Shown: positions 50,482-58,153 of the stretch, one piece after another
Numbering within the stretch: the stretch's first letter is position 1
Layout: every line of letters begins with the position of its first letter
Source of the DNA: Fictibacillus arsenicus
Lineage (GTDB): Bacteria > Bacillota > Bacilli > Bacillales > Fictibacillaceae
NCBI RefSeq assembly: GCF_001999465.1
Contig: NZ_MQMF01000001.1
Coordinates: forward strand, 1-64,000
Length of the DNA stretch: 64,000 nucleotides
Reading direction: 5' to 3'
Made by a program: the position numbers and the translations under genes
The notes under the pieces: model-generated
What the model was told of the DNA's origin: nothing
The model's input: only the letters and a program-made list of their open reading frames with translations
The model's database searches: none

Positions 50482-51846
50482 TTATATATTATACTTTTTT
50501 ATTTTATCGTACAAATTTGTTTTTCCGATACCTAGAGCATTAGCTACAGCTTTTATGTCTCCGTCCATCTTTTTTAAATAAGATGAAATTACTTTTTTCT
50601 CTGTCTCATGAACATAATCTTTTAATGATTTTTTAGTTCCCTGAACTCCAAATTTATCTCGAAGAAAGTCCGGAAAAGCATCAAGAGAAATTTGGTCGCT
50701 TTGTGTCAGCTGAATAGCGGCCTCAACAAAATTTTTCAGTTCTCTTGTATTTCCTGGCCAAGTGTATTGAAGAAAAGCTTCTATAACATCATCATCAATT
50801 TTCACAATCCTTTTCCCCGTCTCCCTGCAATTAGACTGAATGAAGCTTTCGGCTAAAGGCCATATATCTTCTTTTCTCTCTCGAAGCGGCGGAATTTGGA
50901 TCTGTAAAACATTTATTCGGTAAAACAAGTCTTCTCGAAATTTGTTATTATCAATAAGCTGCTCTAAAGGCCGGTTAGTTGCGGCGATTACCCTGACATT
51001 CACTTTTTGGGAATTTAATGAACCGACAGGCTCTACTTCTTTTTCTTGCAGTACACGGAGAAGTTTAATTTGCATATTTTGAGGAAGATCTCCAATTTCA
51101 TCTAAAAATAATGTACCTCCATCAGCCATTTGAAACTTTCCTGGTTTCCCGCCTCTTTTCGCCCCGGTAAATGCACCTTCAGAATAGCCAAAAAGCTCAG
51201 ATTCAAATAGATGTTCTGGTACCGCTCCGCAATTTATTTTGATAAATGGCTTAGCGCTTCTTTCACTCAGCTGATGTATGCTATGGGCCAACAATTCTTT
51301 TCCTGTGCCGCTTTCACCGCGGATTAAGACTGACAAATCGCCGCTCGCTATGGTTTTTACACGCTCTTTAATACTTTCAACCTCACTGGATATCCCAATA
51401 AAATCATTGAGGGTATAAGTTGCTCCATTTATTTCATGCCATTCTTTTTTGTAAAAATCTAGTTCATGTAAAAGTGCTTTAATATGGGAATTCATTTTCT
51501 TCCATTGTTCTGTATCTCTGAAGATTACTGTACCTACTGCACCGATAACTTTTCCTTCATGAAGAATAGGAATTCGGTTTGCGATCATGTAATTACCTCT
51601 GATGAACTGCAAATCAGCAATCTCAACTTTCCCTTGAAGCACCGCTTTATGCATCCTTGTATTCTCGATCACACTTGTTACATGCTTGCCAATAACTTCT
51701 CTCGGATTTTCTCCTAAAAACTCACAATAGGTCTTGTTCATGTATTGAATGATACCTTCGTGATCAACTACAACAATCCATTCGTAAGCACTGTCAATAA
51801 TCGTTTCTAAAATATTGTGTTTTAATAAAGGGTCATTATTCAACAT
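50482..51846 (-). CDS. Sigma-54-dependent transcriptional activator (PAS, AAA+, HTH)
   Basis: A 454-residue enhancer-binding protein. An N-terminal PAS domain (about 12-110) probably senses a ligand. The AAA+ domain (about 150-385) has Walker A GESGTGKE, the sigma-54 contact loop GAFTGA, Walker B GGTLFLDEIGD and the arginine region FREDLFYRINV. A Fis-type HTH (about 420-454, DIKAVANALGIGKTNLYDKI) ends it. No receiver domain, so it is not a response regulator. It should bind the three TTCCG-N6-CGGAA sites and drive the hydroxybutyrate genes. Confidence 0.93.
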   Translation of the reverse strand: MLNNDPLLKHNILETIIDSAYEWIVVVDHEGIIQYMNKTYCEFLGENPREVIGKHVTSVIENTRMHKAVLQGKVEIADLQFIRGNYMIANRIPILHEGKVIGAVGTVIFRDTEQWKKMNSHIKALLHELDFYKKEWHEINGATYTLNDFIGISSEVESIKERVKTIASGDLSVLIRGESGTGKELLAHSIHQLSERSAKPFIKINCGAVPEHLFESELFGYSEGAFTGAKRGGKPGKFQMADGGTLFLDEIGDLPQNMQIKLLRVLQEKEVEPVGSLNSQKVNVRVIAATNRPLEQLIDNNKFREDLFYRINVLQIQIPPLRERKEDIWPLAESFIQSNCRETGKRIVKIDDDVIEAFLQYTWPGNTRELKNFVEAAIQLTQSDQISLDAFPDFLRDKFGVQGTKKSLKDYVHETEKKVISSYLKKMDGDIKAVANALGIGKTNLYDKIKKYNI

Positions 51847-51927
51847 AGCGTCAATACCTCGTTCCTAGAAAACGTACTGCTTTTAGTTGTTACTTATTGT
51901 ACCGTACATTGAATATTATCTCATATG

Positions 51928-51954
51928 GAAAAAGACAGCATATAGCTGTCTTTA
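51928..51954 (-). terminator. Rho-independent terminator after yqeM
   Basis: On the minus strand AAAGACAGCTATATGCTGTCTTT is followed by TTCC. It closes the yqeG-yqeM gene cluster. Confidence 0.85.
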
Positions 51955-52692
51955 AGATTTCTTAGCAATAAATAATATTCTTTCACTTTGTTCTTTTGGA
52001 TTCTGATCTTCAAAATCTGCTGTTATGCTTAATACTTCAAATTGACATTCATTTAGCCATTTAGAATAGTCTTCTGGTGAAAACGTTCTTTGAATATGTA
52101 ATTCGTCGTATCGTTCATAATTCTCTTTGTTTAAAATGAAAAAAGATAAATCGTGCTCTACACTGTTTTCATATTCACCTTGAAAGCATTGCCAGATGTA
52201 AGAAAGCTCTTCGTTATTACTGCCGAATGTACTGCCAATAAATATTTCATTGACCTTATGTATGGAATGAACATCAAAAATAAATAGACCATTTGGTTCT
52301 AAATGATTCCAAGCTGAAAGAAAGGTTTGTTTTACGTCTTCTTCCTTTAAAATATAATTCAGGGAATCGCATAAAATTGTTACACAATCATATGCTCCCA
52401 ATCCTTCTAGTTCCCTCATGTCCTGCTGAAAAAGTGAAAGTGCAACATTTTCATTATCAGCTTTTTCTTTTGCAACCATAAGCATATCTGAAGAGAGATC
52501 AACACCAGTAACTTCAAAGCCTTCTTTGGCCAGCAAGATTGACATCGAACCGGTTCCGCAGCCTACGTCTAATAACCGGATAGTATTAGGGTGATAAGCA
52601 GATACAGCATTTTTAATAAATGACAGCCATTTTGAATATGGTGCATCTGCCATTAATTCATCATAAAGATAAGCGAACTGCTGATAACTCAT
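51952..52692 (-). CDS. yqeM: Class I SAM-dependent methyltransferase YqeM
   Basis: A 246-residue methyltransferase-fold protein. Motif I is LLDVGCGTGSMS (near 40), followed by VTGVDLSSDML (near 60). The start YQQFAYLYDELMADAPYSKW is typical of YqeM. Substrate unknown. Its start overlaps the rsfS stop codon by 1 bp. Confidence 0.9.
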   Translation of the reverse strand: MSYQQFAYLYDELMADAPYSKWLSFIKNAVSAYHPNTIRLLDVGCGTGSMSILLAKEGFEVTGVDLSSDMLMVAKEKADNENVALSLFQQDMRELEGLGAYDCVTILCDSLNYILKEEDVKQTFLSAWNHLEPNGLFIFDVHSIHKVNEIFIGSTFGSNNEELSYIWQCFQGEYENSVEHDLSFFILNKENYERYDELHIQRTFSPEDYSKWLNECQFEVLSITADFEDQNPKEQSERILFIAKKS

Positions 52693-53060
52693 TACATATT
52701 TTCTTGGGGTGCAAGAATAGCGTCAACATCTACAGAATTTGCATCTCCCCATAATTTCTCTAGATTATAATAGCTGCGGTCATCACGGTGAAAGACATGT
52801 ACGACTACATTTCCTAGATCAATCAATACCCAGCGAGCATGGTCATACCCTTCCATCCTGCGCAATTGAATGTCGTTTTCTAAAGCTATATCTTTTAATT
52901 CCTTTGATATTGCCTGTACTTGTTTTTCCGAATTACCATGGCAGATGACGAAATAATCTGCAACTAAAGAAATTCCTTCCATGTCTAAAACAGCAATATT
53001 TTCTGCCCTTTTATCATCTGCTGTTTTAACAACTAATTCCATAAGCTCTTTAACATTCAT
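52692..53060 (-). CDS. rsfS: Ribosomal silencing factor RsfS
   Basis: A 122-residue protein that binds L14 and blocks subunit joining under nutrient stress. The segments DKRAENIAVLDMEG, ADYFVICHGNS and GYDHARWVLIDLGNVVVHVF are diagnostic. The ATG at 53060 follows AGGAGG; a GTG three codons earlier is too close to that site. In operon with yqeK (14 bp). Confidence 0.95.
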   Translation of the reverse strand: MNVKELMELVVKTADDKRAENIAVLDMEGISLVADYFVICHGNSEKQVQAISKELKDIALENDIQLRRMEGYDHARWVLIDLGNVVVHVFHRDDRSYYNLEKLWGDANSVDVDAILAPQENM

Positions 53061-53074
53061 CCAGTGCACTCCTC

Positions 53075-53647
53075 CTATTTTTTATTTTGAGTCTCGTCCA
53101 TTAAACCATTATAAGTTTCAAGGGTTAACGGATAGATCTTTTGGTTTTGTTTCATCAAAAAATTTATTGTGTTTTTCACAGCCATTAAACATGCTTTATT
53201 TAAATCTTTTTCAGCTTCTTCTCTTACTTCTTCTACTCCGGGAAACTGACGGTTCGGCTCAATATAATCAGCCAAAAAAATGACTTTTTCTAACGTGTTC
53301 ATATTACCATTACCCGTTGTATGATAATAAATGGCACTCAAAACTTCTTCATCTTGTATTCCAATTTCTTTTTCTACTAAAAAAGCACCTACTGGAGCAT
53401 GCAGTACTTCACTTCCAAAAAGCAAAAGGTCCTTCGGAAGGTTTTCATTTTTTACGATCTCTCTCATCTCATCTTTAGGACGGAATTTTGCGTAGTCATG
53501 AAAAATAGCTGCGATTTCTGTTTTTTTCAGATCTGCGCTATAAAGCCGAGCTAGTTTCAAACTCGTTTCTAACACACCTAACGTGTGCACATACCGGTGT
53601 TCTGTTAAGTGTTTTTTAACTGTTTCCAGCGCGTTATTTCTATCCAT
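53075..53647 (-). CDS. yqeK: HD-domain phosphohydrolase YqeK (Ap4A hydrolase type)
   Basis: A 190-residue HD hydrolase. Metal ligands lie in RYVHTLGVLET (near 20), IFHDYAK (near 50), VLHAPVGAF (near 80) and FLADYIEPNR (near 128). Members cleave diadenosine tetraphosphate symmetrically. It overlaps nadD by 8 bp. Confidence 0.92.
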   Translation of the reverse strand: MDRNNALETVKKHLTEHRYVHTLGVLETSLKLARLYSADLKKTEIAAIFHDYAKFRPKDEMREIVKNENLPKDLLLFGSEVLHAPVGAFLVEKEIGIQDEEVLSAIYYHTTGNGNMNTLEKVIFLADYIEPNRQFPGVEEVREEAEKDLNKACLMAVKNTINFLMKQNQKIYPLTLETYNGLMDETQNKK

Positions 53648-54227
53648 AAAGCTGGTGCTCCTTCAAGTACTTCCAGACGTCATCTGCAACAAAATAACGA
53701 AAATTGCTGTTTTCTTTTGCTCTTAAGCGGATAAAAGTAGATGAAATCCCGATATTAGGTATTTCTATAAGTTTTACGTTAAACCTTTCCCAATGTTCAT
53801 CAACCGGAAAACCTTCACGGCCGACACCTGCAAAGTGGACAAGGTCTTTCAGCTGGTCGATTTGATGCCAGCTGCCTAGAGAGTGAACCATATCTCCGCC
53901 CATTATAAAAGTAAAATCCTTATTTGGAAATTTCTTTTTCAACAAGCGGATTGTATCAATAGTATATGAAGGACCGCTTCTCTCAAACTCAAGTAAAGAA
54001 AGGGAGAATTGATTATTGTTTCCAATCGTTTTCTTAACCATTTCTATACGATGTCTGTCTGAAACATCTTCGACTTTCTTCTTATGAGGAGGATTGGACG
54101 CTGGCATCCACCACACTTCATTTAAATTCAGCTGTTTTAAAGCTTCCTGGGCAATAATTAAATGCCCAATATGCGGAGGATTAAACGTTCCTCCAAAGAG
54201 ACCGATATGTTTGTCCAAGTCGCTCAC
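53640..54227 (-). CDS. nadD: Nicotinate-mononucleotide adenylyltransferase
   Basis: A 195-residue NAD biosynthesis enzyme. The nucleotidyltransferase motif GGTFNPPHIGHL is at residue 11 and the second motif ISSTFIRLR near 165. Full length. It lies 3 bp after yqeI. Confidence 0.95.
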   Translation of the reverse strand: MSDLDKHIGLFGGTFNPPHIGHLIIAQEALKQLNLNEVWWMPASNPPHKKKVEDVSDRHRIEMVKKTIGNNNQFSLSLLEFERSGPSYTIDTIRLLKKKFPNKDFTFIMGGDMVHSLGSWHQIDQLKDLVHFAGVGREGFPVDEHWERFNVKLIEIPNIGISSTFIRLRAKENSNFRYFVADDVWKYLKEHQLYG

Positions 54228-54230
54228 TCC

Positions 54231-54521
54231 TTATGGGAGTTCAATACGTTTTTGATTGATTGATTCTTTATAAAGGACGATTGTACTGCCTATAACCTGC
54301 ACTAGCTCAGCTTTTGATCCAGTTGAAAGTTCTTCTGCAACTGTTTCTTTATCTTCTTCACAGTTTTGAAGAACACTCACTTTAATTAATTCTCGTGCTT
54401 CGAGCGCTTCTTCTACTTGCTTAACCAAGTTTAAGTTCACTCCGCCTTTTCCCACCTGAAAGATAGGCTGAATATGATGTGCTTTTGAACGCAAAAATCT
54501 TTTTTGTTTTCCTGTTAACAT
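54231..54521 (-). CDS. yqeI: YhbY-family RNA-binding protein (YqeI)
   Basis: A 96-residue CRM-domain protein for ribosome assembly. The segment HHIQPIFQVGKGGVN and the loop ELIKVSVLQNCEE are typical. It lies between aroE and nadD. Confidence 0.94.
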   Translation of the reverse strand: MLTGKQKRFLRSKAHHIQPIFQVGKGGVNLNLVKQVEEALEARELIKVSVLQNCEEDKETVAEELSTGSKAELVQVIGSTIVLYKESINQKRIELP

Positions 54522-54523
54522 AA

Positions 54524-55351
54524 TTACCTCCTGAGCTGGTCATTGACTGCTTCTTTCATTTTATTTGTATCCGGAAAAGTGCCTGTCCATTTTTCAAACG
54601 CCATTGCACCTTGCATAACAAGCATTGAAACACCGTTATCTATTATGGCACCTTTATTTTCTGCTGTTTGCAGCCACTTTGTCTTAAGGGGGTTATAGAC
54701 AATATCACATACAACGGCATCATTTTTTAATTGAGTTAATAGTATAGGCTCAGTATCAATATTTGGATACATGCCTGCATTCGTAGTATTAATCAAAACA
54801 TCAAAGCTGGAAAGCTCACTCTCTGCTTTCTTTAAGGATAAGGGTTCTACGCATATCTTATTTAAATCTTTTACTAAAAGATCTAACCTTTCTGCTGAAC
54901 GGTTTGCAATAAACAGCTTTTCAGGATTTTCTTGTAGCAGAGCATAAGCAATCGACCTTGCAGCTCCTCCTGCTCCAATTAAAAGAATATTCATCTCCCT
55001 TAGGGGCTTGCTGATTTTTTCTTTCAGCCCCAATAAAAAGCCTTTTCCATCGGTATTGTATCCTATCAGTTTTCCGTTATTATTTACAACGGTGTTAACC
55101 GCTCCTATTTTTTCTGCTTCTGGATCGATTTCATCTAAAAAAGGAATAATTGCAACTTTATGCGGAATGGTAACATTGCACCCTGCGTAATCACTCTCTT
55201 TTAAATATTGTAAAAAAGAGGGCAAGTCGCCTGAAGTCACCTTCTTTTTTTCATACGACCCTTGTATTCCTGCTTGTTTAAAGGCTTCGTTATGCATCAC
55301 AGGCGATAACGAATGTTCTATTGGATCTCCGATAACCAGTGCTTTTACCAT
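54524..55351 (-). CDS. aroE: Shikimate dehydrogenase (NADP)
   Basis: A 275-residue enzyme of the aromatic amino acid pathway. Substrate-binding SLSPVMHNEAF (near 14), catalytic Lys and Asp in TIPHKVAI (near 62) and NTDGKGF (near 100), and the NADP motif GAGGAARSI (near 127) are all present. Confidence 0.95.
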   Translation of the reverse strand: MVKALVIGDPIEHSLSPVMHNEAFKQAGIQGSYEKKKVTSGDLPSFLQYLKESDYAGCNVTIPHKVAIIPFLDEIDPEAEKIGAVNTVVNNNGKLIGYNTDGKGFLLGLKEKISKPLREMNILLIGAGGAARSIAYALLQENPEKLFIANRSAERLDLLVKDLNKICVEPLSLKKAESELSSFDVLINTTNAGMYPNIDTEPILLTQLKNDAVVCDIVYNPLKTKWLQTAENKGAIIDNGVSMLVMQGAMAFEKWTGTFPDTNKMKEAVNDQLRR

Positions 55352-55365
55352 CTAAAAAATCCTCC

Positions 55366-56463
55366 TTAAATTAAGGATTTTCGAACCGTTACTGATACAC
55401 CTTCTGGAGCGTAAAAAGCAACTTTAGCTCCTGCTTCAGGGAATGTAACCCATCCTAATCCTGAAATAACAACATCGGTTTTGCTTTCCTTTATCATCCA
55501 TTCATAGCGTTTCAGTTTTGGAAAATTAGCTGTATCTTCTGGTGGAGTTAGCATTTCACCAAGATGCTTTTCATATAGTTCATCTGCTTTTTCAGTCTTC
55601 GTTCGATGGATGTTTAAATGATTAGAAAAATGACAAACAAAGGATTGTTTACCGCCCTTCAAATAATCCATTCTTGCAAGTCCGCCGAAAAATAAAGTCT
55701 GCATTTCATTTAACTGGAACACCATTGGTTTGATTTCTTTTTTGGGCATTATAATGCTTAATTCCTTTTTGGATACATAATGAGCCATTTGGTGATGATT
55801 AATGATTCCAGGTGTATCATACATATGACTTCTTGCATCAAGGGGAATATCAATTAAGTCCAGAGTGGTGCCTGGGAAATGAGACGTCGTAATAAAATCA
55901 GAAGTTTCCTCTCCAAACTGCTTTATCAATCTGTTTATGAATGTAGATTTACCTGTGTTTGTACATCCTACAACATAAACATCTTTGCCTTGCCTGTAAT
56001 GGTCAATGCTATCAGCTAATTCTTCAATGCCATATCCTTTTTCTGCAGAAATAAGCAAAACATCGATCGGCTTCAGACCGAGCTCCTTCGCTTCTTTTTT
56101 CATCCAGTGAATAACTTTGTTAGGATTCACAGATTTCGGCAGGAGATCCAGCTTATTACCTACAAGTAAAATTGGATTTTTGCCAGCATAGCGGTGAAGA
56201 CCAGGCAGCCAGCTCCCATTAAAATCAAATATATCTACAATCTTTACAACCAGTGCATCTTCCTCTCCAATACTGGAGACAATTTTGCGATAATCGTCAT
56301 CAGACAAATTCACATCGTGTATTTCATTATAGTGTTTTAAACGAAAACAGCGCTGGCAAATAGGCAGCTCTTTCGTTAATGCCGAAAGCGGTGCGTATCC
56401 AAGCGCTTCTTTGTCCTCAGTTTGTATGGAAATACCACAGCCCACACATTTAATTTGTTCCAA
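55366..56463 (-). CDS. yqeH: Ribosome biogenesis GTPase YqeH
   Basis: A 365-residue circularly permuted GTPase for 30S assembly. A four-cysteine zinc finger (CVGCG...CQRC, near 6-45) comes first, then G4 NKLD and G5 before G1 GCTNTGKSTF (near 165) and G3 DTPG. The start is most likely TTG at 56463, seven bases after GGGAGG, giving a length equal to B. subtilis YqeH; a longer frame from 56505 would overlap yqeG by 40 bp. Confidence 0.93.
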   Translation of the reverse strand: MEQIKCVGCGISIQTEDKEALGYAPLSALTKELPICQRCFRLKHYNEIHDVNLSDDDYRKIVSSIGEEDALVVKIVDIFDFNGSWLPGLHRYAGKNPILLVGNKLDLLPKSVNPNKVIHWMKKEAKELGLKPIDVLLISAEKGYGIEELADSIDHYRQGKDVYVVGCTNTGKSTFINRLIKQFGEETSDFITTSHFPGTTLDLIDIPLDARSHMYDTPGIINHHQMAHYVSKKELSIIMPKKEIKPMVFQLNEMQTLFFGGLARMDYLKGGKQSFVCHFSNHLNIHRTKTEKADELYEKHLGEMLTPPEDTANFPKLKRYEWMIKESKTDVVISGLGWVTFPEAGAKVAFYAPEGVSVTVRKSLI

Positions 56464-56465
56464 AC

Positions 56466-56981
56466 TTATTCCTCCCAATGAATCATGCCTTTTCTTTTCA
56501 TCCAAGACAAAATAATACGTTCAATTTTACGGTTAAACCTTGTAAAGAATCCATCACTGCTTGCTACAGGAACAACAAGAATCGTATGTAATCCTATTCG
56601 GTTCCCTCCAAGAACATCTGTCAGCAGCTGATCGCCTATTACAACAACCTCTTGATTTTTTAATTTCATATCTTTGAGCGCTCTTTTAAAAGCCTTAGTC
56701 ATCGGTTTTCTAGCACTATAGATAAATGGAATCCCTACAGGATCAGAAAAGCTTTTTACTCTGTGTTGAGTATTATTTGAAACAATTGTTATTAAAATGC
56801 CTTTTTCTTTAATAGAAGTAAACCATTTAATTAATTCAGGAGTTGCTTCGGGCCGGTCCCATTCCACAAGCGTATTATCTAAATCAGTGATAATCCCTTT
56901 CACTCCACGTTCTACTAACATTTCCGGTGTAATATCCAATATATTTTGAACATGCTGATCCGGCAAAAAATGTTTTAACAT
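56466..56981 (-). CDS. yqeG: HAD-family phosphatase YqeG
   Basis: A 171-residue HAD hydrolase of subfamily IIIA. The catalytic motif ITDLDNTLVEW is near residue 33, motif II TIVSNN near 65 and motif IV GDQLLTDVLGGNRIG near 116. Related proteins dephosphorylate phosphatidylglycerophosphate; the substrate is unproven here. First gene of the yqeG-yqeM cluster. Confidence 0.92.
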   Translation of the reverse strand: MLKHFLPDQHVQNILDITPEMLVERGVKGIITDLDNTLVEWDRPEATPELIKWFTSIKEKGILITIVSNNTQHRVKSFSDPVGIPFIYSARKPMTKAFKRALKDMKLKNQEVVVIGDQLLTDVLGGNRIGLHTILVVPVASSDGFFTRFNRKIERIILSWMKRKGMIHWEE

Positions 56982-57132
56982 TCTAGCACCTCTTCACATT
57001 TCCTAATGAACGTTTCTATTTTACCAGTAATGTGAGGAAGAACAAACGGTTTTTCAACTTAATTAGACAAAAGAACTTCTTTTTCACCTTTGCTAAAAAA
57101 AGTTTTCGACAAATTGTTCCCCTGCTCAACAA

Positions 57133-57232
57133 TGTGGATAATCTTATTCACATTATTCACCTAGTATTTATTTACCTTTTCTAAAGATGTTAACACTTTA
57201 CCCACAACTTATCCACCAAACACTGTGGATAA
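57133..57232. promoter_or_regulatory. DnaA-box cluster upstream of sda
   Basis: Two exact DnaA boxes (TGTGGATAA at 57133-57141 and 57224-57232) and four near matches (TTATTCACA 57144, TTATTCACC 57153, TTACCCACA 57198, TTATCCACC 57209) lie within 100 bp. DnaA activates sda in B. subtilis through boxes at the same place. Confidence 0.85.
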
Positions 57233-57365
57233 ACGAACGATTGTTCTATTTTACAATACATGGTAAGCTTCAAATACATAAAAAATTAACTTATCATTTT
57301 ATGAATTCCATAGCATTTTAGAATACTCAAATCAAAGATTTACAATGAAAAACAGGAGGTGGCCA

Positions 57366-57384
57366 AGCCGCTTAAAAAACGGCT
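57366..57384 (+). promoter_or_regulatory. Hairpin between the sda ribosome binding site and start codon
   Basis: agccg and cggct pair around a 9-base loop. The strong site AGGAGGTGG ends at 57361 and the ATG is at 57390, 28 bases away; folding this hairpin leaves 9 unpaired bases, a normal spacing. Confidence 0.55.
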
Positions 57385-57389
57385 CTATT

Positions 57390-57533
57390 ATGGAAAAACT
57401 CTCGGACGACCTGTTAATTGAATCTTACCTGAAAGCTAGAGAACTGAAACTTAGCAAAGATTTTATTCTACTTATAAAAAAAGAAATCGATAGAAGATCA
57501 TTGCATGTTAGATTGCAGCAGATTCTAATGTAG
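57390..57533 (+). CDS. sda: Sporulation checkpoint protein Sda
   Basis: A 47-residue inhibitor of the sporulation kinase KinA, starting [20 protein letters not shown] and ending in a helical hairpin ([14 protein letters not shown]). It prevents sporulation when replication is under way or damaged. I start at the ATG at 57390, which gives the family length; the in-frame ATG at 57345 lies before the ribosome binding site. Downstream of the DnaA-box cluster, divergent from yqeG. Confidence 0.93.
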   Translation: MEKLSDDLLIESYLKARELKLSKDFILLIKKEIDRRSLHVRLQQILM

Positions 57534-57543
57534 GATTATTGAA

Positions 57544-57570
57544 GAGCGTAATTAATTACGCTCTTTTTTC
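57544..57570 (+). terminator. Rho-independent terminator after sda
   Basis: The palindrome GAGCGTAATTAATTACGCTC is followed by TTTTTTC on the plus strand. It also lies at the end of the converging lipoprotein gene. Confidence 0.85.
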
Positions 57571-57972
57571 TGTTCTTAGCAGTTTTTCAGCTTTACGATA
57601 ATCATTAGGAGTAAATGTTACCTCAACAGGAATCTTCCATTTTTCTTCCCAGTACTCTTTGTACTGTTTGCTTAATACCTCTGCCTTCTTCTGATGATAA
57701 GCTTTTATTTTTATTGCTACTACATACTTTTTGTCTTGCTTTACCACTATTGCATGTTTTACTAAATCCTCTTTTGTTATCTCTTTTTTCATTTCTTCAG
57801 CTAGGGAGGAAGCAGTAAAAACACCTGTTTCAGAGAAACTGATATGTTTTCTGTAATACTCTCTCGGCTGAAAAACAGGACTGTCTTTGTCTTTTTTGTA
57901 GACAGAATCATTAAAACAGCCTGTTAATTGAAACATAATAATAAGTAATCCGTAAGTAATTAGTAGTCTCAT
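57556..57972 (-). CDS. Small lipoprotein, possibly sporulation-related
   Basis: A 138-residue protein with a lipoprotein signal (hydrophobic 3-16, then lipobox LTGC with Cys near 19). The mature part (AEEMKKEITKEDLVKHAIVV, then KKYVVAIKIKAYH) has the helix-strand pattern of YhcN/YlaJ-type sporulation lipoproteins, but the match is only by eye. GAGGTG precedes the ATG. It probably sits on the outer membrane face. Family assignment is tentative. Confidence 0.7.
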   Translation of the reverse strand: MRLLITYGLLIIMFQLTGCFNDSVYKKDKDSPVFQPREYYRKHISFSETGVFTASSLAEEMKKEITKEDLVKHAIVVKQDKKYVVAIKIKAYHQKKAEVLSKQYKEYWEEKWKIPVEVTFTPNDYRKAEKLLRTEKRA

Positions 57973-58153
57973 TTACAATCACCTCTCAAATAGGTTAGGT
58001 ATTTTTTGGGAAGGATATTCAAGAGTTCAAATAAAACCGTATTTTGAGAGTGTTTTTTACAGTAAATGATTTGCTAAACCGGAAAGGTTTTGCTTACAAT
58101 GTAATGGACAAATGACGATTATTTTTAGGTTTTAAGGAGGTTTACCGGTTTTT

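Noticed and set aside
57345-57389. Longer Sda with 15 extra N-terminal residues
   Set aside because: The extra codons include the ribosome binding site itself, and the family begins at the M(E/R)KLSD position.
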